A DNA stretch of 64,000 nucleotides. Origin: Cytophagales bacterium (GTDB lineage: Bacteria > Bacteroidota > Bacteroidia > Cytophagales > Cyclobacteriaceae). The DNA lies in NCBI GenBank assembly GCA_013298505.1, contig JAAFHY010000002.1, forward strand, positions 62,001 to 126,000, given 5' to 3'. The translations under genes were made by a program, and so were the position numbers. The notes below the pieces were generated by a model. It saw nothing but the letters and a program-made list of their open reading frames with translations. It made no database searches and was not told where the DNA came from. Below are positions 25,793 to 34,099 of this stretch, piece after piece (positions within the stretch are counted from its first letter, which is position 1; each line of letters opens with the position of its first letter).

Positions 25793-28144
25793 CTAACGAA
25801 GGTGCGCTTCAAACAATTTTAAAATTCGCTTGTATTCATCCGTCCAACTGCTGGGTTCTACAAAGCCGTGATCTTCTACTGGGTAAGCGGCCAATTCCCA
25901 ATTATCTTTTCCTAATTCGATTAGCCGTTGAGACAACCTTACAGCATCCTGAAAGTGTACGTTGGTATCTACCATTCCATGGCAAATAAGTAAATGCCCT
26001 TTCAGTCCTTCGGCATGATAGAGCGGAGAACTTTTCGCATACGAAAGACTATCGGTGGTTGGCTCGTTTAAAATATTCGCTGTGTACGGATGATTGTAGT
26101 GCGCCCAATCGGTAACTGGCCTTAGTGCTGCGCCCGCTGCAAAAACATCGGGTGTTGTAAACATGGCCATCAAGGTAATGAAGCCACCATACGAGCCACC
26201 ATAAATCCCTATTCTCTTTGAATCAATTCCGTGCTTATCTACCAACCACTTGGCGGCATCTTCATGATCGGTCAAATCTTTTCCACCCATAAAACGATAA
26301 ATGCCTGTGCGCCAATCTCTACCATAGCCAGCACTAGCCCGATAGTCAATATCTAAAACAGTATACCCTTTATCGGCAAGCAAATTATGAAACATATATT
26401 CTCTAAAGTAAGAGCTCCACCACTTGTGTGCGTTTTGTAAATAGCCTGCGCCATGCACAAAAATTACAGCTGCCCCATTGGGCTTTGTTGGTTTATAAAC
26501 GCGTGTGTACACATCGGCACCATCGCGAGCTTTAAAGGTAGTTACCTCTGGGTCTCTCCAATTGTATGATTTGAATTCGGTACGCAACGAGTTGGTGAGT
26601 TGCTTAGGTACTGCCCCCACTTTGTTTTCTTGGAGGTAAAGTTCCCACGGTTTGTTAGTATAGGAATAGCGAATTGCCAACCATTTTTCATCTGGCGAAA
26701 GGGTTACTTCATTGGCACCTGTAAGGGCAGTTATTTTCTCGGCCTTGCCTCCGCCAACTGGCAATTTGTAAAAATGTTTTTCTCCGGGGTGTACTTCGTT
26801 TGTTGTCAGGTAAAAGAACTTTTTATCGTTTGATAGTTGTGCTTGCTGCACCTCGTACTTGCCCGAAGTAAGTGCCTTCTTTTTTCCAGTAGTTACATCA
26901 GCTGTGTATAGGTGCGAATAGCCCGACTCTTCTGAGTGAAACCATACGGTTTTATTATCGGCCAGCCAACCCATATTTGCTGCTCCAAAAAATCCGCCTG
27001 TGCCGGGGCCACCTATCCAGGCTTCGTCATGCTGGTGATCGAGAAGTGTAAGTTTCTGTGTAGAAGGATCGAGCGATACAATCCAACGATCTTTGTTGTC
27101 TTGCGACCGAATAGAAAGGGCGTTGTATTTTCCATCGGCAGACCACACAAGTGATTGGAATGTGACTGCTCGCACGATAGCTTTTTCCTTCTTTTCTAAT
27201 TTAGTGGCCGTTGTGTAATCTTTCTTGTACTCTGGTTGCTGCGTGATAGATGCGAGTTGGTCTGTTTTAACTAAGAACACGGTATCGCGCTGAATATCAT
27301 ATACAGCAAGTTCGCTGGTGTTTTGCAAGGCTCCTACTTTTGCCCGTGCGGGTATATCTTCGGTAAAGCCCGACTCGCTTACATAATTTGGAACGATGGT
27401 AGATTTATTGGTTGCACTTTTGGTAAGCCTGTAAATTATAAACTTGCTATCGGGCGAAAGCATAAGGTTATCAACGCTTTTTTCTTCCAAGTAAATTTCT
27501 TTGGGTCTCTTAGGTTTGTCAGATTTTTGATTTCGCTCTGCTAATTTGCGGTGCTGACTCCGCTCGCGCAGCACTTCAAAATAAGCGAGCTGATCTACCT
27601 TTAACCATTTTTCTTGCTCTGAATTTTTAGTCTCGGCTTTTTTTGTTCCTTTTTTGAAGTCGGTTAGTTGTGTAAACAAACCAGTAGCAATTGCCCAACT
27701 AAACAAATTTCCGTTTGCATTAAACACTATTTTCTTTTCATCGCCAGAAAAAACAGGGTTGGCTTCCCGGTCGGTGGTGTTAGTAATTTGAGTTAGTTGC
27801 AGCGTGGCAATATCTAAAAGAAAAATATCTCCATTCTTTTCAAAGATCTTTTTTGTTCGTGCGCCATTGTACGATCCGAACTGAGAAGAAAGTTGCCTTC
27901 GGCTGGTAGGGCTCACCTTTGTAATTTTACTTTCGGGCAACACAAAGGTATAGAGTGAGTCGCTTATCTCGTTGTCCGGATTCCAATTGAAGTAAAGCAG
28001 TTTGCTGTTTTCGTGCCAAAACACATTGCTGGGAGCCACACCGATCCACTTAGGGTCGCGCATGATTTTATCTACTGTCAATTCGCCCAACTGCTGTGCG
28101 AAAGAAGAAGAACTTATCAATAGTAAGAGCAAACACTTTTTCAT
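25793..28144 (-). CDS. S9 family serine peptidase (prolyl oligopeptidase/DPP IV-like), exported
   Basis: 783 residues with a signal peptide (about 1-16, LLLISSSSFAQ). A large beta-propeller domain (about 50-530) with WD-like strands is followed by an alpha/beta-hydrolase domain (about 540-783). The nucleophile is in GIYGGSYGGFITLMAM, the catalytic histidine in VEDHGFVEP, and the intervening aspartate lies in HGMVDTNVHFQDA. A periplasmic peptidase trimming proline-containing peptides, typical of Bacteroidota that feed on protein. The gene is monocistronic, 97 bp from rluD and divergent from nothing nearby on its upstream side. Confidence 0.92.
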   Translation of the reverse strand: MKKCLLLLLISSSSFAQQLGELTVDKIMRDPKWIGVAPSNVFWHENSKLLYFNWNPDNEISDSLYTFVLPESKITKVSPTSRRQLSSQFGSYNGARTKKIFEKNGDIFLLDIATLQLTQITNTTDREANPVFSGDEKKIVFNANGNLFSWAIATGLFTQLTDFKKGTKKAETKNSEQEKWLKVDQLAYFEVLRERSQHRKLAERNQKSDKPKRPKEIYLEEKSVDNLMLSPDSKFIIYRLTKSATNKSTIVPNYVSESGFTEDIPARAKVGALQNTSELAVYDIQRDTVFLVKTDQLASITQQPEYKKDYTTATKLEKKEKAIVRAVTFQSLVWSADGKYNALSIRSQDNKDRWIVSLDPSTQKLTLLDHQHDEAWIGGPGTGGFFGAANMGWLADNKTVWFHSEESGYSHLYTADVTTGKKKALTSGKYEVQQAQLSNDKKFFYLTTNEVHPGEKHFYKLPVGGGKAEKITALTGANEVTLSPDEKWLAIRYSYTNKPWELYLQENKVGAVPKQLTNSLRTEFKSYNWRDPEVTTFKARDGADVYTRVYKPTKPNGAAVIFVHGAGYLQNAHKWWSSYFREYMFHNLLADKGYTVLDIDYRASAGYGRDWRTGIYRFMGGKDLTDHEDAAKWLVDKHGIDSKRIGIYGGSYGGFITLMAMFTTPDVFAAGAALRPVTDWAHYNHPYTANILNEPTTDSLSYAKSSPLYHAEGLKGHLLICHGMVDTNVHFQDAVRLSQRLIELGKDNWELAAYPVEDHGFVEPSSWTDEYKRILKLFEAHLR

Positions 28145-28216
28145 TTTAGAAAGTTTAGGAATGAAAAGTAAGACAAAGCAACTATCTGTTCGTATTGAAA
28201 TTATACGAGTGGCAAA

Positions 28217-28570
28217 TCAATCTCTTGCTTTCTTTTCTTTGAGAAGGTCGTTGATAATGCTGTTAAAGATGGACATGATTAAACTAAAAGCCAGCGCCCA
28301 CCAAAAGTCTTTTACATCAAAGCCCGAAACAAAATAATCTACCAATAAAATAATAATGGCGTTGATAACGAGTAAAAAAAGACCCAACGTCATTACAGTA
28401 ATCGGAATGGTAAAAACAATAAGAAGCGGTTTGATAATAACATTGGCAATCGAAAGCACCAAAGCAGCAAGCAAGGCCGTTTGGTAGTTGGTTACGTCTA
28501 CATTGGGCAATAAATAGGCGGTGGCCAATACGGCCAGCCCGTTCAGTAAAAAGCGCAGAATTATGTTCAT
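28217..28570 (-). CDS. Four-TM membrane protein (phage-holin superfamily IV-like)
   Basis: 118 residues from my start at MNIILRFLLNGL (28570); the longer in-frame ATG at 28606 adds an unlikely charged leader MDIKVEIEIKFI. Four hydrophobic segments (VLATAYLLP, ALLAALVLSIANVIIKPLLIVF, LGLFLLVINAIIILLV, FWWALAFSLIMSIFNSII) with the NVIIKPLL and typical GFDVKDFWWAL wording of the widely distributed protein called a 4-TMS phage holin. It is a chromosomal housekeeping-type family; nothing phage-like surrounds it. Confidence 0.82.
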   Translation of the reverse strand: MNIILRFLLNGLAVLATAYLLPNVDVTNYQTALLAALVLSIANVIIKPLLIVFTIPITVMTLGLFLLVINAIIILLVDYFVSGFDVKDFWWALAFSLIMSIFNSIINDLLKEKKARD

Positions 28571-28629
28571 AATAAATTTGATTTCAATTTCCACTTTTAT
28601 GTCCATTAATCAAACTGTACCTTGCAAGT

Positions 28630-30000
28630 ATGTATGCCATTGTTGATATCGAGACCACCGGAGGCTACGCTGCTCATCACCGCATTACCGAATTGGCTAT
28701 CTACCATCACGATGGCACGCGCATTACCGATCATTTTCACACCTTATTGAATCCGGGTGTTAAGATCCCATACTTTATCACAGGACTTACGGGTATTACC
28801 TCGCAAATGGTTGAAGACGCTCCTCGTTTTGATGAGATGGCCGATGAAATTGTCGGTTGGTTAAAAGATCGGATTTTTGTGGCGCACAATGCGCATTTTG
28901 ATTTTAGCTTTTTAAAGAAAGAATTTGACGCCACAAACATCAATTGGCAGCCCAAAAAGTTGTGCACGGTTCGGTTAAGCCGTAAAATAATTCCAGGATT
29001 AGAATCATATAGCCTCGGAAGGCTTGCTGAGAGTTTAGGGATTGAAATCCCTGATCGGCATAGAGCCCAAGGCGATGCGTTGGCCACCGCAAAAATATTC
29101 TCGCTGTTGCTTCAACGCGATACCACTGGCGTGATTGTAAAATCGCTGAAAAGAAATTCGGGAGAGACAACACTACCACCCAATTTACCCAAAGCAGATT
29201 TCGATAACTTGCCTGCCAAAGCGGGTGTTTATTATTTTTTAGATTCGCACGGCCAAGTTATTTATGTAGGCAAGGCATTAAACATTAAAAAGCGTATTGC
29301 CGGGCACTTTACAGGGCAAGCACGCGAGTGGAACCGCTCGAACATACGGAACGAGATCCACAACATTACTTTTGAGTTAACCGGCAGCGAGTTTATTGCG
29401 CTGATTTTAGAATCGCAAGAGATACGCAGGCTGTGGCCAAAGTATAATCTCGCACAAAAATACAAAGTAGAAGAATGGGGGATTTACGATTACGAAGATC
29501 GCAATGGTTATTTACGCTTTTGTGTAAATGCTATCACGAAAGGAGCCAAGCCATTGATTACTTTTTCTTCAAAAGGCGATGCGTGGAATTTTATGTGGGA
29601 GAAAGTGAAGGAGTTTGAACTTTGCCCCAAGTTAAGTGGGTTGCAATTAGCAAAAGGGCTTTGCTTCAGCCATCAGTCGGGGGCGTGCAAAGGGGCTTGC
29701 CAAGGTGTAGAAACGGTAAAGAAATATAACAAGCGCTCGCAAAAAGCAATCGACTCATTTTTTGAGACGGGCGAGTCGGTAGCGATTGTTGGCCAAGGAA
29801 GGAGAGCCGAGGAGAAATCGGTAGTGTTAATTGAGAACGGAAACTATATTGGCTTTGGCTTTGCGCCAAAAGAAGAAACTGTTGGCTCGATTGATTCGAT
29901 CAGAATGTTTATTAAACCAAGTAAAGATAACCGGGTGGTGCAGAACCTTGTCAATTCGTATTTACTAAACCCGCGTGGCGCAGAAGTGGTGAGTTTGTAA
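28630..30000 (+). CDS. DnaQ-like exonuclease fused to GIY-YIG (UvrC N-terminal-like) endonuclease
   Basis: 456 residues. Residues about 1-165 are a DEDDh exonuclease like DNA polymerase III epsilon (IVDIETTGG with D6 and E8; HNAHFDFSFLKKEF; HRAQGDALATAKI). Residues 195-290 are a GIY-YIG nuclease (AGVYYFLD at 198, IYVGKALNIKKRIAGHF). Then four cysteines C332, C345, C353 and C357 follow with spacing close to the cluster ligands of UvrC, and a UvrC-like helical tail with QGRRAEEKSVVLIENG. The fusion probably acts in nucleotide excision repair like Cho, with the exonuclease resecting the incised end. Confidence 0.9.
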   Translation: MYAIVDIETTGGYAAHHRITELAIYHHDGTRITDHFHTLLNPGVKIPYFITGLTGITSQMVEDAPRFDEMADEIVGWLKDRIFVAHNAHFDFSFLKKEFDATNINWQPKKLCTVRLSRKIIPGLESYSLGRLAESLGIEIPDRHRAQGDALATAKIFSLLLQRDTTGVIVKSLKRNSGETTLPPNLPKADFDNLPAKAGVYYFLDSHGQVIYVGKALNIKKRIAGHFTGQAREWNRSNIRNEIHNITFELTGSEFIALILESQEIRRLWPKYNLAQKYKVEEWGIYDYEDRNGYLRFCVNAITKGAKPLITFSSKGDAWNFMWEKVKEFELCPKLSGLQLAKGLCFSHQSGACKGACQGVETVKKYNKRSQKAIDSFFETGESVAIVGQGRRAEEKSVVLIENGNYIGFGFAPKEETVGSIDSIRMFIKPSKDNRVVQNLVNSYLLNPRGAEVVSL

Positions 30001-30014
30001 GCACAACTTTACAA

Positions 30015-30503
30015 CTACTCATCCTCTTTTAATATTCCCCACACTAATTCCGACTCGTAGCCTTTACTAATTACAAAACGCGCAATAATATTTTTTCTTT
30101 TAAACGGATTGGTTTCAAAAGTCTGTGATGATTTTTTTTTGATAAGTGCCTTTAACACTTTGTTATAATCTGATTGATCGATTTCTTTTAACCCGATTGT
30201 CACGCAGCGTTTAGTAAGGCCTAGCATTTCTAATTCTTGCTTAATTTTTAAGCGACCCCATTTTTTAATTCTAAACTTTCCGCCTGCAAAGGCTTTGGCA
30301 AATCGCTCTTCGTTCAAAAAACCTTCTTCAATTAATTTGCTTATCAACTCGTCTACTTCGCTGGCATAAAGCCCGTAGCCGAATAATTTATTTTTTACTT
30401 CCCGATGAGAGCGCTCTTGATACGCACAGTAATGTTGTATTTTGCCGTAGGCAACTGCTGCCGATAGTCTTATTTTTTTTGAAATGGGCTGTTCGTCAAA
30501 CAC
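30015..30503 (-). CDS. recX: Regulatory protein RecX
   Basis: 162-residue helical repeat protein that modulates RecA filaments. Three-helix repeats are visible: YCAYQERSHREVKNKLFGYGL, VDELISKLIEEGFLNEERFAKAFAGGKF and the C-terminal RFVISKGYESELVWGILKED. No recA nearby. GTG start at 30503, in a 45-bp divergent space with tag; both are DNA maintenance genes. Confidence 0.9.
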   Translation of the reverse strand: MFDEQPISKKIRLSAAVAYGKIQHYCAYQERSHREVKNKLFGYGLYASEVDELISKLIEEGFLNEERFAKAFAGGKFRIKKWGRLKIKQELEMLGLTKRCVTIGLKEIDQSDYNKVLKALIKKKSSQTFETNPFKRKNIIARFVISKGYESELVWGILKEDE

Positions 30504-30548
30504 AATTAAAAAGGATCAGTTATCTTTATTTTATAAACGATTTTTACA

Positions 30549-31115
30549 ATGATCGAAAAACAACGTTGTCCGTGGTGCTTAGGATTTGAGCAATATATAA
30601 AATATCACGATGAAGAGTGGGGTGTGCCCGTGCATGACGATCGCATTCATTTTGAGTTTTTGATTTTGGAAGGGGCGCAAGCGGGGCTAAGTTGGGCCAC
30701 AGTTTTAAAAAAACGCGAAGGCTACCGAAAGAATTTTGCCGATTTCGATCCAGCAAAAGTGGCGCGCTTTACTGAAAAGAAGCTAGAAAAGATTCTTCTC
30801 GACCCAAGCATTGTGCGCAACCGCTTAAAAGTTTACGCGGCCGTTACCAATGCCAAGCAGTTTCTTAAAATCCAAAAGGAGTTTGGCAGTTTCGACAATT
30901 ACATTTGGCCATTTGTGGCTGGCAAGCCGATTGTAAATAAACGCAAAACAATGAAAGAGGTGCCCGCCACTACACCAGAATCTGATGCGCTAAGCAAAGA
31001 TTTGATCAAGCGCGGATTTAAGTTTGTTGGAAGCACGGTTATTTATGCGCACATGCAAGCATGCGGATTGGTAAACGACCATTTAGTAAGTTGCCATCGC
31101 TACAAAGTGAGCTAG
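30549..31115 (+). CDS. tag: DNA-3-methyladenine glycosylase I
   Basis: Excises 3-methyladenine from alkylated DNA. 188 residues. Helix-hairpin-helix glycosylase with the TAG zinc snap: Cys7 in the RCPWC start and the terminal DHLVSCH (His then Cys four apart), plus YHDEEWGVPVHDD at the N-terminus and GLSWATVLKKREGYRKNF in the substrate pocket. Divergent from recX across 45 bp. Confidence 0.95.
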   Translation: MIEKQRCPWCLGFEQYIKYHDEEWGVPVHDDRIHFEFLILEGAQAGLSWATVLKKREGYRKNFADFDPAKVARFTEKKLEKILLDPSIVRNRLKVYAAVTNAKQFLKIQKEFGSFDNYIWPFVAGKPIVNKRKTMKEVPATTPESDALSKDLIKRGFKFVGSTVIYAHMQACGLVNDHLVSCHRYKVS

Positions 31116-31137
31116 CTTACCATTAATATCATTCTAG

Positions 31138-31680
31138 TTAGCAGCCGCCTTTGCGAGGGACACTTCTATAAATTACTTTACTATCTCGTTCTACATAGTT
31201 GCCCGCTACAATTGGATATGAATACTTTGGCGCGTACGATACAAAACGGCTTCTTATAATTATGTTGTCGTTCACTTTTAGGCTACGCAATTGCTGGAAT
31301 TCATTAGACTCTTCTAGTCCAAAACTAAGAATATAATCTTCGCTATTAATCTTCACCATTACTCCGAAACCTAATCGCGAGCCTGACGGAAGAGAAATGG
31401 AGGTGACAACAGCATCCATATTGGTAGAATCACTTATGTGGTTCTTTATTTTAGCTGCACTCGCAAGCACCTTTTGACCTTTAGGAGACGCCTCCCATTT
31501 TTTGAAATTTATGCCAGCAGGGGTAGCTTCCCATTTTTTCACTGAAGCCTTTACATCGGCAGCAGTGAGTGACTTTGGCGTTGATCTTTTAGAAGTTTCT
31601 TTTATGATTTCGCGACTAACAAATACTAGTCCACCTACCACAACTAGCGTTAAGACGAGTACATAAATAATCTTTTTCAT
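31138..31680 (-). CDS. Membrane-anchored hypothetical protein with short WEA repeat
   Basis: 180 residues; one hydrophobic segment at 5-22 (VLVLTLVVVGGLVFVS), bulk predicted outside the cytoplasm. Residues about 48-66 hold a direct repeat, KKWEATPAG then KKWEASPKG. After this comes a beta-rich part (VVTSISLPSGSRLGFGVMVKI, EDYILSFGLE) and a terminal Cys. I do not recognise a family. It is downstream of the degraded antitoxin gene on the same strand with no coupling. Confidence 0.6.
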   Translation of the reverse strand: MKKIIYVLVLTLVVVGGLVFVSREIIKETSKRSTPKSLTAADVKASVKKWEATPAGINFKKWEASPKGQKVLASAAKIKNHISDSTNMDAVVTSISLPSGSRLGFGVMVKINSEDYILSFGLEESNEFQQLRSLKVNDNIIIRSRFVSYAPKYSYPIVAGNYVERDSKVIYRSVPRKGGC

Positions 31681-31832
31681 ATTTCTTGTGGGTCTAATTA
31701 TTCAAACAAAGCTACCAGTCTTTGTGCCTGGCTTAGTAAAACGCTTGTTAAAAAATGTAAACAAAATGTTAAAGTTGCTCCAAGAACAAACCAAGGCGGT
31801 GCGGTGATAACACCGACCGTAGGCAAAATGGT

Positions 31833-32056
31833 TTAATCTTCATCGCTCAGTTTTTCAAACTCAGCCAAAACCTCCAAGGAATCCTTGGCAACGATTTTCG
31901 ATTCCTTATTCAACTGCTTTGAAAGAAGTCTACGTCTATCAAGTCCTTTGTAGAATTCGATCGCTTCGTTGATATACCTATTCCTGTTCTTTTTTACTTT
32001 GGTCACGATTTTTTTCAGTCTTCTGAAAAATGTCGTCCTAATGATAGATTTTTCAT
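31833..32056 (-). pseudogene. Degraded ribbon-helix-helix antitoxin-like gene
   Basis: No intact ORF, yet three reading frames join into one recognisable protein. ATG at 32056 gives MKNLSL; a second frame gives DDIFQKTEK; the third gives KIVTKVKKNRNRYINEAIEF (and continues to KDSLEVLAEFEKLSDED, stop at 31833). This matches CopG/RHH-type antitoxins, whose RNRYINEAIEFY helix is typical. Two lesions are needed: a short deletion after codon 6 and one extra A in a run of seven (plus-strand T7 at 32009-32015). No toxin gene follows. Either a true pseudogene or a homopolymer sequencing error plus one real lesion. Confidence 0.65.
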
Positions 32057-32128
32057 AGTATAACCTTTATTCAAAGTGTATACATATTGGATATACTCAA
32101 AATCTGTCGGATAAGCTCACCAGAAGGA

Positions 32129-32260
32129 GGCTAACGGTTTCGGGCTTTGCGTTGGTGGGCTTTTGAAACCGAAAACTGTCCGCCAGCACCAACGTTTATT
32201 AATTGCACAAATGTTTCTATGCGCACTTTACGCCCACTAACGCAAAACCCGTGTTAGCGG
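32129..32260 (-). repeat. attC-like foldback element (integron-type)
   Basis: Read on the minus strand the element starts CCGCTAAC (32260-32253) and ends CCGTTAGCC (to 32129). Its arms are an imperfect inverted repeat of about 30 nt: GCTAAC/GTTAGC, CGGG/CCCG, TTTGCGTT/AACGCAAA and GTGGGC/GCCCAC, with one mismatch and unequal bulges, and a centre of about 70 nt. Size (132 nt), GTTAGC ends and bulged arms are the layout of integron attC sites, though the ends deviate from the strict RYYYAAC/GTTRRRY consensus. Confidence 0.6.
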
Positions 32261-32269
32261 TAGTAATTT

Positions 32270-32602
32270 CTATCTTTCGTTAAACCAACTTCCTTTTTCA
32301 ACAACTTTATCTAAGTGTCCCAGAGTCACGTCCGGTCTTAGGTATTTTCGTCTGTCCTTGTTAAGTATATTTTTTAACCAGTTCAATGGTCTTGGTGCAA
32401 AGTCAACGGTTCTGTCTACATATAGGTCAACATCAAAACTTTCAGTATTCTTAATTTCAAATTCAGAAAAAAAGCTATCGATAAATGAAATTGCGTCTAA
32501 CCCATAATAGCCGATGTCTTCCGCTAGTCTCATTTCTGGTCTAATGTCGCTAGCTTTAAGATGAGTGTTCTTTACTATTAAGTCAGTTAATTTTGGATTC
32601 AT
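32270..32602 (-). CDS. DUF1493 family protein (cassette gene)
   Basis: 110 residues, soluble. Recognised as DUF1493 from the order RLAEDIGYYGLDAISFIDSFFSEF, a following FDVDLYV, PRPLNWL and the terminal LTPDVTLGHL-type motif (here RPDVTLGHLDKVVEKGSWF). The family has an acyl-carrier-protein-like helical look but no phosphopantetheine serine is obvious, and function is unknown. It is enclosed by a GTTAGCGG core site just before the start codon and an attC-like foldback 10 bp after the stop, with no room for a promoter, which is how integron cassettes are built. Its neighbours nadC and the degraded antitoxin lie on the same strand. Confidence 0.75.
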   Translation of the reverse strand: MNPKLTDLIVKNTHLKASDIRPEMRLAEDIGYYGLDAISFIDSFFSEFEIKNTESFDVDLYVDRTVDFAPRPLNWLKNILNKDRRKYLRPDVTLGHLDKVVEKGSWFNER

Positions 32603-32612
32603 GTCTTTATTC

Positions 32613-32620
32613 CGCTAACT
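32613..32620 (-). other. Cassette boundary core site GTTAGCGG
   Basis: Minus-strand GTTAGCGG, 10 bp before the DUF1493 start and 17 bp after the nadC stop. The same 8 bp occur inverted at the start of the attC-like element (32253-32260). It would be the left recombination junction (cut after G of GTT). Confidence 0.5.
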
Positions 32621-32637
32621 TTTGACTTGCAACTAAT

Positions 32638-33495
32638 TTACACCGACTTCAAACTCAAATCCAAACTCTTCACGGAGTGGGTTAAAGCTCCTATCGAAAT
32701 ATAGTTGACACCACACTCGGCCACATCCCTTAACGTCAACTCGGTTATTCCACCGCTAGCCTCGGTCTTGTATTTTCCACCAATCAATTCAATGGCTTTT
32801 TTCATTTCATCGGTAGTCATGTTATCGAGCATGATTATATCCACTCCACCTACCTGCATCACTTGCTCTACCTCTGCCAAGTTGCGCGTTTCGATTTCTA
32901 TTTTTAACGGTTTGCCTTTCTCCATCAAGTAAGTACGGGTGTTTTCTATTGCCTTGCGTATTCCGCCCGCCATATCAATATGATTGTCCTTTAGCATCAC
33001 CATGTCGTACAATGCATATCGGTGGTTCTGCCCTCCGCCAATAAGTACTGCCCACTTTTCCATCAACCGAAAATTGGGCGTTGTCTTGCGCGTATCGAGC
33101 AACTTGGCCGATGTGCCTTCAATCAGTTTACAAAGCCGATGTGTATACGTGGCAATCCCGCTCATGCGCTGCATGCAGTTCAGCACTAAGCGCTCGGCTG
33201 CAAGTATAGATCGCGCGTTACCCTTTACTTCAAAGGCAACTTCTCCTTTAGTAATTACATCGCCATCTTTTTTTAGGAAACTCAATTCGAGTGAAGGATC
33301 GACCTGAAAAAAAATTTTTCCGGCCAACTCAACGCCTGCTAAAATTCCTTTGTCTTTGATAAGAAGTCGGGCGGTACTTTTTGTGTTGATGGGAATTGCC
33401 CCAATCGAAGAGTGGTCTCCATCGCCAATATCTTCTGCCAATGCTGCTGCAATAAAAGATTGTATGGCGGCATCAGTAAGATAAGCGGGCCGCAT
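32638..33495 (-). CDS. nadC: Nicotinate-nucleotide pyrophosphorylase (quinolinate phosphoribosyltransferase)
   Basis: Converts quinolinate and PRPP into nicotinate mononucleotide in de novo NAD synthesis. 285 residues. Motifs: EDIGDGDHSS, GVELAGKIFF, ERLVLNCMQRMSGIATYT, DTRKTTPNFR (substrate Arg/Lys), VLIGGGQNHR, MLKDNHI, and the C-terminal LDNM, EASGGI and SIGALTHS of the phosphate-binding barrel. Its start codon overlaps the stop of the DUF4783 gene (TAATG), so they are translationally coupled. The cassette-like element follows immediately. Confidence 0.96.
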   Translation of the reverse strand: MRPAYLTDAAIQSFIAAALAEDIGDGDHSSIGAIPINTKSTARLLIKDKGILAGVELAGKIFFQVDPSLELSFLKKDGDVITKGEVAFEVKGNARSILAAERLVLNCMQRMSGIATYTHRLCKLIEGTSAKLLDTRKTTPNFRLMEKWAVLIGGGQNHRYALYDMVMLKDNHIDMAGGIRKAIENTRTYLMEKGKPLKIEIETRNLAEVEQVMQVGGVDIIMLDNMTTDEMKKAIELIGGKYKTEASGGITELTLRDVAECGVNYISIGALTHSVKSLDLSLKSV

Positions 33496-33887
33496 TACTC
33501 TTTAATAAAACTGATTTCGTGAACGAAGAATTTTTTATCTGACTCTTTTACGCGCATCAGTACGTTGTAGCTCACTCCTGCGCTTTGATACTTACCGATG
33601 GCGTATTTTAGTCCGCTGGGCGAAGAGCCTGTGTGGGCAATGGTAAAATCGGTAACGGGGTGCTTCTTGAAGAAATCGCCCAACACAAACTCAGCCTGTG
33701 CCTTGCTATAATTGTTTACTTCGCCTTCTATGTTAATATCTGCCGATTGATTAAAATATTTGACAGCCTCTTTTGCGTTGTTGGCTTTAATTGCTTCTTT
33801 AATGGGTGAAAAAATTTCTAGTTGAGCCATTCCTCGCCCGGAAACAAGCATACACAGCACAACGGCAATCCACTTTATCGTTCTCAT
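33495..33887 (-). CDS. Exported DUF4783 protein
   Basis: 130 residues with a signal peptide (about 1-22, ending GRGMAQ). The fold order (IKEAIKANNAKEAVKYFNQSADI, then beta strands VTDFTIAHTGSS, KYAIGKYQSAGVSYNVLMRVKE, KFFVHEISF) is NTF2-like; I recognise DUF4783, a periplasmic Bacteroidota family that is habitually next to nadC. It may bind a ligand rather than catalyse. First gene of a two-gene operon with nadC. Confidence 0.85.
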   Translation of the reverse strand: MRTIKWIAVVLCMLVSGRGMAQLEIFSPIKEAIKANNAKEAVKYFNQSADINIEGEVNNYSKAQAEFVLGDFFKKHPVTDFTIAHTGSSPSGLKYAIGKYQSAGVSYNVLMRVKESDKKFFVHEISFIKE

Positions 33888-33904
33888 AAGCTACAAGGTT
33901 AGGC

Positions 33905-33912
33905 CAAAAGTA
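33905..33912 (-). promoter_or_regulatory. -7 element TACTTTTG for DUF4783-nadC
   Basis: Exact TAnnTTTG on the minus strand, 17 bp before the DUF4783 start. TTTTC lies 19 bp upstream, one base off a -33 TTTTG. Confidence 0.5.
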
Positions 33913-33978
33913 TGCCATTATCGTCTTTTGTGAAAAGATTTATTTATTAATAATAGCAATGGCTTCAGGCCATAAATC

Positions 33979-33991
33979 ACTCCGAAGGAGT
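33979..33991. repeat. Short inverted repeat ACTCC-GAA-GGAGT
   Basis: Five-base arms with a 3-base centre in the 213-bp gap between DUF4783 and gpmI. A nearby 12-mer GCATGTAGCCTG (34039-34050) occurs again in the gap before tpiA (51982-51993), so these gaps share repeat wording. Confidence 0.35.
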
Positions 33992-34072
33992 CCTTTGGAC
34001 AGGCTTCAAGCTAGTAAGTTATCATCAATCTGCATGAGGCATGTAGCCTGTAGCCATTTCACCGAATGCCCC

Positions 34073-34080
34073 TATATTTG
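34073..34080 (+). promoter_or_regulatory. -7 element TATATTTG upstream of gpmI
   Basis: Exact TAnnTTTG, 19 bp before the gpmI start. No TTG was found at the usual -33 distance. Confidence 0.45.
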
Positions 34081-34099
34081 CACTCTATTTTAAAACGCC

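Noticed and set aside
28217-28570. Holin-like membrane protein as a prophage sign
   Set aside because: No phage genes, integrase or attachment sites around it; the family is a common chromosomal one.
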